NCBI GenBank assembly: GCA_003116875.1 | Contig: BCKT01000008.1 | Location: 952,322-1,016,321 of the forward strand | Reading direction: 5' to 3' | DNA from: Takashimella koratensis | Taxonomy: Eukaryota > Basidiomycota > Tremellomycetes > Trichosporonales > Tetragoniomycetaceae | Length of the DNA stretch: 64,000 nt | Part shown: positions 23,534-33,219 of the stretch, one piece after another | Position numbering within the stretch: position 1 is the stretch's first letter | How the letters are laid out: every line of letters starts with the position of its first letter | Made by a program: the position numbers and the translations under genes | Notes under the pieces: model-generated | Database searches by the model: none | Told to the model about the DNA's origin: nothing | Seen by the model: only the letters and a program-made list of their open reading frames with translations

Positions 23534-24017
23534 ACGATGGGTTAACACCCGGACTCTTATTACTCGACAACGGTCAGCGCCGAGCAGGTCATGGGGCAGA
23601 TGATGATGGTCCCCGTATCTTCTTTTTTTCATTCACTTCGTTTTTCGCTCTTCATGGCAACTACTTTTTATACCGCTTCGGCGATGCATATTGGTTTCAA
23701 CCACACCACACTTGATACTTGCTGCTGCTCGAGTTATCCCCGTTGTAAGGCTAACGATGCATGACTGAAACCAAAGCAACCAATCGACGCCTAGCTGACT
23801 GGCATCATTATCACCGCACGGTGGCAGAATGGCAGCATATTGCAATCACAAACCCCACCCGTACCATACTGCTAGTCACTCGACCCCATCTCCATCCTCT
23901 TGCCCCGCTTCATATTCATATGTAAGATACATTTTGTCTTGATATAAAATTTGTGTGGTTTCCTCTCGCCTCGCTCTACAGCTTGGCACCGATGTAATCC
24001 GGGGTAGGGTGAGGAGT
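23534..24017. other. convergent intergenic region, H4 and NDUFA13 3' flanks
   Basis: About 480 bases. No gene or clear stem-loop histone terminator recognised. GT/AT-rich stretches are compatible with polyadenylation signals. Confidence 0.45.
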
Positions 24018-25080
24018 CTAGAGCACGACGATGGTGCTTGGGGTATATCTGGACGTGTTGTAGGGGCTCTTGCCGGCCTGGTGAAGACAATGGAGTGGGG
24101 GGTATCGTGGAGGAAGTGAGGGAAGGAGTATCATCAGCTATCGCTCTTTCATCCACTCTGTATCAAGCCTCTTATAATCCACTTGACGCTTCCAGATCCA
24201 AGCACCGCTGCAGCTTGAATCTCCACCCCGCCTTGACCTTTTGAGAAGCGTCACGAAGAAGCACACAATCACTCACCTCCCAGTCCGGCACGTCCTTCAT
24301 GATCTCCTTCTCACGCGCGACCGCCGCCGTGTGTCGTCGGTAAGCGTCGCGGTCTTGTTCAGCGAGGATGAGTGGGACGAGGTGGATACGCGACCAGGCC
24401 TGTTCACGGCGGAGCTCGCTGAGTTGGTTGTCAGTAAAGTGATGATTGGAGTGAGCTTGTTGCAGACCCTTTTGAGAGAGGAGATGATGCGCTTGGGTGG
24501 TCTGGGCATGATCAAGGTGCGACAGAGGGCAGGGCAGGGCGGTAGGATGTCTAACCGCCCAGTACACACGCCCTCTGCCCTCGCCTAGTCTTGCCAACCT
24601 CTCCTCTCCCATCCACCATCCGAAACTTCCCACCCACCTCGCCCTATCTCACGCCCCTCTCTCCAAGCGCTTCCCGAGCAGACCCCACCTCACATCTACC
24701 CCACCCCCACCCCAATCCCGCAACCATTCCCACCTGAAGCCCCAACTCACCGCTTCTCAAGGTTCCCCTGCCCGACGCGCCAAAACCCAAACGCGCAGAT
24801 CGCCGTGATCGCACTGAAAACAACGGCCCCACCGGGTCCTCTGATCGGGAGAGAACGCTTGTACTTGATCGCTTCGTACCCTCCTACCGGGGGCATATCC
24901 CTGTCTCCATCAGTACATGTTACAAGTGGGGACGAAAGACGGACGGAGGGTTGGAATTGCCAAGGAGGAAAAAAAAGGGGGAAAGGGGCGGGAGAAAGTG
25001 GGATGCGGAAGGATGTGGGGTTGAGAAGAGAGGAGAGGCAAGCAGCAAGCATGGACGTACTGCTTGAAACCGTGCGACAT
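24018..25080 (-). CDS. complex I accessory subunit NDUFA13 / GRIM-19 (B16.6)
   Basis: Exons 25061-25080, 24751-24900, 24277-24418, 24018-24077 encode 123 residues. The start 'MSHGFKQDMPPVGGYEAIKY' carries the DMPPxGGY motif of the family. A transmembrane helix follows ('AVVFSAITAICAFGFWRVGQ'), then 'EKEIMKDVPDWEAGKSPYNT' near the C-terminus. The last intron was chosen as 199 nt (24078-24276), because its acceptor gives the family ending AGKSPYN. A nearer acceptor would give a 43-nt intron and an unrelated tail ending at about 24172. The protein sits in the inner membrane at the junction of the complex I arms. It is divergent from RTC1, with two CCAAT boxes between them. Confidence 0.92.
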
Positions 25081-25341
25081 GATGGATAGAGATGGATGGA
25101 GTAATGGATGATGAAGAAACGAGTGAGAGCAAGGAGTCAAAGTTGTCTCCCTCGACCCACCGCCCACCGCCCACCGCCAATGTCCAGCCAATCAGCGACC
25201 AGGTTGTGGGATTCACCATTTCACCGACTGGGTCCTTCCCAAGTTCAAGTTGGACTGCATCTTGCTCACCTTGCTCACTCTGATCCAGCTGGTATCCCAC
25301 TTCACCTCCCTTGCTTGGAACGCCGATAACATCATGCAAAG
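25081..25341. promoter_or_regulatory. divergent NDUFA13 / RTC1 promoter with two CCAAT boxes
   Basis: CCAAT at 25177-25181 and 25188-25192, the second inside AGCCAATCA. This is the same 9-mer found inverted upstream of NDUFS8. A three-codon upstream ORF ends on the RTC1 start codon. Confidence 0.55.
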
Positions 25342-25345
25342 ATGA
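25334..25345 (+). promoter_or_regulatory. minimal upstream ORF overlapping the RTC1 start
   Basis: ATG CAA AGA TGA. The stop codon overlaps the RTC1 start in the form ATGA, so a ribosome translating the uORF terminates exactly on the main start. Whether the transcript includes it depends on the unmapped start site. Confidence 0.5.
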
Positions 25346-25528
25346 ATCGACTCACCACCGTGCTCTACCCGTAAGCTCTCTTTCCTTCCCTTTCTCCTCT
25401 TTCCAAACATCTTCACGTCTCCCGCCTCGGTCCTGGTTCCCATTTCGCTGACCACTTGATCGATCACGCACAACCTTGACTTTTACGACTACGACTACTT
25501 GCTTGTTTGTTACTTGTCTGCTTGCTTC

Positions 25529-25575
<47 letters not shown>

Positions 25576-28500
25576 GTGCACTGCGCTCGCTTGCCCGCCT
25601 ACAGCGCGCTACCTGCCAGCTCGGGGTCCGACACGGCGTCCACCCACCAATCTCGTGACTCCCCCCGCCTCGTCTCTCCACTCGACTCTCACTTCTCCCA
25701 CCCCTTTTCCTCCCACAGCGGCGGAGCAAGTGCCGCCCACCCCCCCGTTGCCAGCGGAAGCGGGAGTGCCGCCTCTAGTGGTGGTTACCATCCTTCTCAA
25801 GGGCACCATGTCACCCTCGCCCCCTATGGAGATATATACGACGACCCCCGGCGATCGACGTATCACGCTCCTGCTCCCAAACGGGACCCGAGCCCTCTCC
25901 CTCACCTCTTGGCTTCGGCTGGGGGTCCATCGAGACCACGCAGTCCGTCGAGGAGACCGACGACGCCAAGCACCCCCCAACCTCAGGGCCCGACGGCAGC
26001 ACAGGCATTGGCACTGGCGTCGAGACCGCAATTAAGGAGGCATGCGACAGACGAGGCCCTGGTGGTAAGGTCAAGTAGACCCAACAAGGATAGGTCGGTA
26101 CGAGCGGACCTCATGGCGAAATCGAGAACGGCGGCTGTACCTGCAAGGCTCAGCGCGATTGCAAGAGGTCCAGCAGGGAGATGGGCAGTTGGTGGTGGCC
26201 AGTGTAAGTACAGACCAAGTATATTACGTTGGTTGCTAGCTGACAAAAATGTCTTTGAATTTGTCGCGACCAAAATGATCACCACCAAACGATATGGCCG
26301 ACTGTAGACCTTCGAGTGTTGCAAATAACAGAACCGGGAAACGAATCAAGAAGCGGGGTCGTCGGACCGGGTGTCACACCGTTTGCGCGAGGGCCAGGTG
26401 GAGTGGTCGTTTCCGAGGTGGTGAATCTGTGGAAGGGGTCGTGGTCCGCTGGCAAGGGTGTGAATGACGTTGATTGGGCTGTCGGCAGTGAGTTTGGCGT
26501 GAACATCAGAAGGGAGAGAAACTCTGCTCTACCTGGCACTCCCGATTCATAGCCAGTGATTCTATATCGTCGATGCTGACCATTGCAGACCTGGAGAACA
26601 AAATTTTCACGGCCACGCCGAGCGGCAACTTTCTCATCTTCGACGTGACCCGCGCCAAGCTTGAACGAGAAGTAACCGGCGGCCATCCTCGACCTATCAA
26701 CGTGATCCGATCCTGTAAGACGGTCGCTTACTCTCACCTCCTCATGACGGGTGGGACCGAGGGCCAAGCTCGGATCTGGGATATTCGCGAATCGGGCGCA
26801 ACCAATCGCAAGCACTTCAAACATAACGCTTCTGTCTCTAGCCTATGTTTCTGTCCCGACGACCCACACCAGTTCGTCATTGGGCTGGAGAACGGGGCGC
26901 TGTTACGGTACGATTACCGATCGCCTGTGAAAGCTGTCGGGAAACTATGGGGAGCGCACGGGAGTAAACCCGTCATGGATGTCAAGTGGAAAGAAGCTGC
27001 GGAATCCGCGAGCGCTACAGCTGGGAAAGGGTGGTTGGCGAGTGCGGGTGCGGATAAGACGGTACAAATTTGGGATATGAGTCAAGCATGGGATAAGCTT
27101 GCGACGCCAGTGCATACGATCCATGCTGCCCACCCGATCCGACGAGTCGCGTGGCGGTCTTCAGGACCCGCAGAGAGCACTGGAGCAACGGGTTACCCGA
27201 CGGAGATCGCGTTGGCTTTGGATAGCCCGGACGACGATGAGATTGAGATCTGGGACGTGAGGCGACACCATGTGGCCAAACATGGAGTGGGATCCACGGG
27301 CGCGGCACTAGGACCTGCAGTGGACGTGGCGTGGACAGACCAAGGCGCGTTGGTCGCGTGTTATCAGGATGGAGGGATAGCGCAGCTCGATATGGCCGTA
27401 GACGAGTGGGTCTGGGCACCCGCCCATGACGCACAGGGACAAGGACAGGGGAAGAGTGGAGAGAAGGGAGAGAAGGGAGAGAAGGGAGAGAAAGGAGGGG
27501 AGAAAGGTCAGACGATGGTGTCGAGGAAAACTGTGCCTCTTGATTCGATCAATAGACAGGTCGTCGCTTGGTCGCCCAGGGGAGAATTCGTCTACGCTAT
27601 TGATCGATTCAAGCGTGGTGAAATCCCCTTTGACGATGTGTGAGTTGTGATTTCAAATCAGGCAGGAGAATAGGTGGTTGAACTTGTTTCATGGAACTCT
27701 AGCTGACTCTTTCGCCAACCCAATGATGTTTCTCCATTACTCTCTCGATCGACCTATGTGTCTCGCGGTTGTCTTGCTTGATCGTTCACAGCAAAGCAGA
27801 GTACCAGTCCCATTGGGCGCAGGTCGGACGGAAAGCAAAAAGCGTCTCGGACGCACCGTACGAGCCCGTCCAAGCGATGGGGGTCTTGCCGTTCGCAGAT
27901 ACGGACGAAATCGAATTTGCTTACCTTGCAAATCATTATCGACTCGAAGGGGACCCGCCCGAAGTCCTTTGCAGGTGGAACAGGGAGGTGAGTAATGGTC
28001 AAGCAGAGTTTTGGAGGAATGGAAAAAAAACTGTTTTGAAAAAAAAATAACACACGACACGATCGCTGATTTGCGCAGGTGGCGGAGATGTGTGGACGAG
28101 ATGACGAAGCCAAAGTCTGGACGTTCTTGAAAGAACTGATTGATGAATTTGAACCGAGTCAAACTACCGAGTCGGCTCGATTCAACGAAGCCGTATTCTC
28201 CCAATCGTTCTCTGTAGGGCCTCACGACCAGCCTCTCTTCGCCACCCCTCCTTCCCCAGGCGCCACACCCATGGCTCCCGCTGTCGTCACGCTCGAGCGC
28301 GCGCTCGACGACGAAGACATGATTGAATCCACTTCGGGGTCAGCTAGTCGCGACGGCGGTAGTGACGACAGCGAATCTGGGAGCGACAAAGATGGGTCCG
28401 ACGTTTCGTCTATCGGATCTATCCGTAAATCTCGATTCGCTACCTTCTACCCACCCAACGCAGAGGGAGGCGGTCGTTGGGCAGGTAGGCAAGATTCAAT

Positions 28501-30302
28501 CGCGACCGTCGTACCTCTTCCCCCTTCTCGCCAGGTATCCAATTACCATTCAAACTCGCATAGCCAGTCTCGACCTCCTGCGCCGCGAAGGAAGAAATCA
28601 GTCGACTCGGATATGGATGTTCCTGATCCGTATGGCTACACGGGTCCGGATTCGGGTACGACAGCAAGCACGAGCACGTCGGCACCTACACCGGCAATGT
28701 CGTCGAGGTCGAGAAGCGTTGTGAATAGTGCGAGAGCCTCGCCTGCCCCGCCTGCAAACTCGGGACTGGCCATGTCGACGGCTGTAGATGGAAGAAGAGG
28801 GTCAGGCGCGGGTGTGGGTGCTGCAGCTACAGCGACAGTGGCGGGTGTGAATGGGAATCAGCAGAATGGAGCGACAGGGACGGGAAGAGGAAGGAAAGAG
28901 GTATCAGGGGTAGGGGTGAATGGAGAAGAATCGGTCAGAGGGAGGTATCGGAGAATGCGCGCTCAACCATTCTTGGATTGGTGGACTTCGTATGCCGACG
29001 ACGTGAGTGTTTCATCATGGTGATTGCGCATGGGTCCGAGCCGAGGACTTAGTGAGAGAAGAGACAGCCAAGGTGAACGAAACGCTTGCTGATTACGTTC
29101 TTCGCCATCTCCCATGACAGGGTGAAGTCCAGATCGCAGCGACGGCCGCTATCGTCGCCTCTCTTTCGCATGTGATCACCTTCCCTCCTCGTCGGCTTGA
29201 ACATATCCTGCACGCCTACCTCGACCTTCTCGAGCGACACCGACTCCAAGTCGCTGCGGCCTATGTCCGACGATTTGCAGATACGATATCTGTCCAAACT
29301 CTTCCGCAACAAGAAGGTGTGACGCATATCTTGCACTGTGCGACATGTGGGCGGTCTACAGGGTCACTGGAGGATGTGGCGGGACCGGCCAAAGCTATGG
29401 GCGGGAAGGGACCAACGGGGAAGAGGTTTTGGTGGTGTAAGCGGTGTCGAGGAGTGGCCAAGGCTTGCGCAGTGTGTCATGAGCCGGTGAAGGGGTTGTG
29501 GATGGGGTGCCATAATTGTCATCATGGCGGACACCAGCGGTGTATGCGGGTGTACTATGTCCAGACCGAACGGACCGGTGCAGGGACGGGTGGGCATGGA
29601 CATGGGCAGGGGCAGGGGCAAGGGAAGAATGGCGAGACTGGGAGCGCGGGAGGGTACGGACACAGCGAGAGTCCCGGTTCAAGTAGTGCTGGAGTAGGTG
29701 CGACTGGGACCGGTAACGCTGGAGGTGCTGCCACCGCGGGCCAGAGTTCGTTCAGTCACCGCCAAGCGTCAAGGTCACGTAGTCCCGACCCAACAGCTCA
29801 GTCACTCCCAACCGCTACCGGCCACGGATCGTACGCGCGCACCGCCTCGCCGGCTCCTCCGAGGCGCCACCACACTGCGTCCCTCGTCGGCGCAGCGTCG
29901 GCGATGGTCGCGGGTGCTGTAGGATCCACCGCGGGTTCGGGGTCAGGAGCGACGGTAGCCCCGGGGACAACAAATACGGGTTTACCCCATACACATAGCT
30001 ATGGACCCCCGTCGTCTCATCGGTCCAGTAGCCAAGGACCACCGGGCGCAGGAGGGGCAGGAGCAGTGGGGCCAGGAAGTGGTGGTGGTGGTGGAGGTGG
30101 TGGGGGAGTGGCAGGTGGGCATTCACATGACTCGTCAGGGTTCGTGGATAGGGAAAGAGGGCGAACGGCTAGGTCAGAAGCCAGCGAGACCGACGTAGAT
30201 CATCACGAGCACGAAGAAGCAGGAGGTCCAGGTGGGATCATGGAAGAAGCGTGGAACGTTTGTCCGGCGGGTTGTGGGTGTAGGTGTAGAGTTGTCCGAT
30301 AG
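25342..30302 (+). CDS. RTC1: RTC1/SEA2 (WDR24), SEACAT/GATOR2 WD40-RING subunit
   Basis: TORC1-pathway regulator at the vacuole. Exons 25342-25370, 25605-26203, 26308-26487, 26589-27639, 27792-27987, 28079-29002, 29121-30302 (1386 aa). A Ser/Pro-rich N-terminus is followed by WD40 repeats: 'LLMTGGTEGQARIWDIRES', 'GWLASAGADKTVQIWDM', 'IEIWDVRRHHVAKHG'. Next comes a long Ser/Gly-rich middle. A helical block, 'GEVQIAATAAIVASLSHVI', matches the WDR24 C-terminal alpha-solenoid. The end carries zinc-binding pairs: 'HCATCG', 'WWCKRCRGVAKACAVCHEPV', 'GCHNCHHGGHQRC' and the terminal 'CPAGCGCRCRVV'. About 230 Gly/Ser-rich residues separate the last pair from the others. Intron 1 contains a long CT repeat. 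Confidence 0.88.
25533..25571. repeat. (CT)n microsatellite in RTC1 intron 1
   Basis: Nearly 20 uninterrupted CT units located 34 bases before the acceptor of intron 1, serving as (or extending) its polypyrimidine tract. Confidence 0.92.
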
Positions 30303-30511
30303 TGATATCCGGGCTACGCAGGTTGTAGATTACTTATAATGCATGTTGCACGTTTATATCTTGGCTCTTGGACTAGCTTTCTTTCATCAATGCATGATGT
30401 CCTTTCATCATTTACTTGCTTGCTTCTCGGTCGATACCGCTCGGACAGACGGTACTCAGCCCCCGCTGATCCTGTCCCAGCTTATGCCGAGTATACATCC
30501 AAAAAACTCTG

Positions 30512-32118
30512 TTATGCGCTCGGTGCGGCATCGACAATCTCGGACCATGAGCCCCATGGGCCGGGCGGGTCAGAGGATACTCGAACTTCGACGTTCTCGC
30601 ATGCGGGGCCGAAGAAACCGGTTGATTTCCATTCTCGCAGTTGGAGTGCACTGAAAGGGCCTGGGGCGCGGGGAGGGGGGGGGGGGGGGGGGTTGAAATG
30701 AGCTCTGACCTACTCAACCTGGTTCTCAACCTTCAACCTCTGACTTGGACTCACCAAACACCTCACGTTCAACGGGCCGCTGCGACTCGGGCAACGAACG
30801 CACGTAGCCCATTGAGAATCGGTACTGGAACGCCCGAGTATCCGTTGGTCCAGGAGCCGGCGCAACGGGTCGAGAAACAGCAGGTGGGGGAGGAAGCATA
30901 CGTTGAATTGATTCGCGTGATAAAGAGTATACGTCAAGGTCGACCATGTTGGTTAATGATGAAACTAGGTCGGAGAGCTTGGTGAATGGTGTTTCCTCGC
31001 TAAGAGTGAGGACGGGGGAAGGTGTCAGCGCTTAGGTCCATGATTTGAGGCATAGTCCATATCTTGCTGGTCAAGCGGGCAAGCTAGGCGCAAATGTCTA
31101 GCTTGCACTTCTTCACTCACCTCTGCTGCGCTTTACGTTCCCTTTGTTTCTCTGCCCAACTCTTCTTCCCTTGCCCTGCTGCCTCCTTCTTCCTCTTCTC
31201 CTCCACTTCCCTCCCCAACCTCTGCAGAGCCTCCATCACCGTCTCCCCTCTCTCCATCATCTCCACGACCTTTTTCATCATCTCCCTCTCCCTCTCTCCA
31301 CTGCCTTCCCCTGTCGCATTCTCCACTTCCCTCGCCTCGCGCTCGCGCTCCAGCTTCTCGCGCTCCCGGTGCGCCCGGCGCGCCAACTTGATCGCCGACT
31401 TGTCCAGATCCGTAAGCCACTGGTCGTGTTTGTCCCCCGGGTCATTCGAGTTTTCGATATACGCCTCCCCGTCAGCGGTGAATCGTCCGCTATCCATCTC
31501 GGCTTTCATATTGAACGGCATAACGTCGATACCCATATCCCCATCGAGACCGGTACCCTTGCGACGTTTCTTCAAACCCTGTTCTCGAGCCGCTTCCGCC
31601 GCCGCTTCCTCGTCTTCGTCTTCCATCCCGTCGTCATCGTCATCATCACGCCCAGCCAACTCTTGCCCCTCTACATCTTCCAAATCCATAAACTCCTTCT
31701 CCGGCTTGCCTTTACCTTTCGCCGCATCGCCATCCGCACCTTTCCCCTTCTTCCCCTCCTCCTCATCGTCGCCACCAAACATGTCCATATCCCCCTCGTC
31801 ATCGACATCATCGTCCTTAGCTCCCGGTCGCCGACTCGGAACGACCCCTTCCTCATCATTGGACGAATCTGAGCCATATCCCTCCGTGTCCCGCAACTGG
31901 CGCTTCTCCTGCTTCTTCGCCTTCCGACTCGTTGGGTCGATATCGTCCGCGAGGAACTCTTCGTCGTCGTCATCCCCCACGTCGTCGTCGGCTCGACCAC
32001 CGCGGCCAGCTCCGTTCCGAGCTGCGCGACCACTAACGGGTTCAAAGTCGTTTTCTGGGGCGAAACGAGTTCGCTTGGGTGGGCCAGACGGCTCGCCGCC
32101 GGATCGTTTGACGGGCAT
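30512..32118 (-). CDS. LIN1: LIN1/CD2BP2-like U5 snRNP protein with GYF domain
   Basis: Spliceosomal U5-associated factor. Exons 31121-32118, 30755-30999, 30512-30660 (463 aa). The N-terminus 'MPVKRSGGEPSGPPKRTRFA' is basic and is followed by acidic, low-complexity sequence. 'KAEMDSGRFTADGEAYI' is the conserved LIN1/CD2BP2 block. 'MERGETVMEALQRLG' precedes the GYF domain, which is assembled only after splicing the last two introns: 'FQYRFSMGYVRSLPE', then 'FGPFSALQLREWKSTGFFG' and 'ACENVEVRV'. The last intron contains a G/C homopolymer. Upstream codons in frame to 32295 exist, but the ATG chosen gives the family start. GYF domains bind proline-rich peptides; in this family they bind U5 snRNP partners. 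Confidence 0.9.
30675..30692. repeat. G18 homopolymer in the last LIN1 intron
   Basis: On the coding strand this is C18 immediately before the acceptor, replacing the usual mixed polypyrimidine tract. Confidence 0.9.
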
Positions 32119-32365
32119 CGTGGGTGTGTTGGTAAGAGTTGAGTGGAGAGTAGAGAGTGCAACAAAGAGAGTCATCGGCAAAAACAGGTCAACGGAGACA
32201 GGGACTGCAGTTAGCCCCGGGTCAAAGAGACAGGGACTGCGGATACAAAGAATTACATCTCGAGCTCTACGATTCTCGTTGACGGCCGTCGCCAAGGATA
32301 GAGCATCTCCTAGTCACCGCCAGCACGCTCATAACCCACCCAATCCCACCGCTCATCTCTTTCAA

Positions 32366-32920
32366 TCACAACTGGACGCCTCGTGGATACCGGTTGTGGA
32401 CAGTGAGCTGAGAGACAAAGTGTCAGCGAGTGCTTGCACAAAGCTGGGTCGAGCTAGAGAATGGAGTGAGACAAACCCCATCTTCCAGTCCTCTGAAGAC
32501 AATTTCTTAAATCCCTTACACTCACTTGAAGACCACAGAAGACAATGAAAGCAGCGTAGATGATCGCAGCGGCGTAGCATGTCCGAGCGACGACGTCTGG
32601 GTCCTTGGGATCCTTTGTGGACCCTGTCAATGCTTCGACATGGCGAGAGAAGAAACTACCAAAGGCTGTGTTGAGATGCGGTCAGTAGATGTATCAAAGC
32701 ATTTAGGTGATGAGAAATGCGGTAGAGGAGAGAAGGAGTGACGCTGGGGCAAGACGTACCGACGAGAATGACGACACCAAAGACGGAGAAGACGGTGCAG
32801 CAGCCGGCTAGACGGGGGTCAGCAAACCGAGTTTGGGGAGATTTGTGAGGCAGAATACAGGCACTAGACAGAGGACTTACCGAGCGGGGCGGACACGAGG
32901 GGTCGGATGTTGAGGACCAT
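32366..32920 (-). CDS. V-ATPase V0 subunit f (YPR170W-B / RNAseK family)
   Basis: Four tiny exons, 32881-32920, 32760-32807, 32526-32665, 32366-32407, encode 89 residues with two membrane helices. The pattern 'RPLVSAPLAGCCTVFSVFGV' then 'DPDVVARTCYAAAIIYAAF' and 'VFCGLQ' matches the yeast YPR170W-B product, assigned as subunit f of the V0 proton-translocating sector, and its animal relative RNAseK. No single exon looks convincing alone; splicing in phase 1/0 joins recovers the family. It shares a 300-base divergent promoter with NOC1 that contains ACACGTGT. Confidence 0.86.
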
Positions 32921-33219
32921 GGTGCCGGTCGTCGGGGGGTCGAGGGGGTCGGGAGGGTCGGGAGGGATGAGGTGGGTGTATGTGTGTGTGTGTGTGTGTC
33001 GTCGATGCGGAGGATCTGGAATGGCAAGATGCATCGTGAGTGGTAGACAGCAATGATAAGAATACTTCCGCTGCTCCCTGAATTACACGTGTACTGATTG
33101 AATATTTGCGTTTCAACCTCCACTCTGCCGCACGAGATTGCAACGAGATTTTCAGTTTTTCCTCAATCCCAGTCTACAGCATCCTTCTAACCCACCTACA
33201 GTACTTTCGACCACGAACC
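32921..33219. promoter_or_regulatory. divergent V0-f / NOC1 promoter
   Basis: Carries a (GT)n stretch around 32977-32999 and the palindrome ACACGTGT at 33085-33092. This is the third divergent promoter in the window with a CACGTG core. Confidence 0.5.

Noticed and set aside
30641..30985. Plus-strand ORF of 114 codons
   Set aside because: Antisense to the spliced 3' exons of LIN1 and made partly of its poly-G intron.
31094..32548. A 484-codon plus-strand ORF opposite LIN1
   Set aside because: Ser/Pro low complexity produced by the antisense of Glu/Asp/Lys-rich LIN1 codons; LIN1 has family motifs and splice sites.
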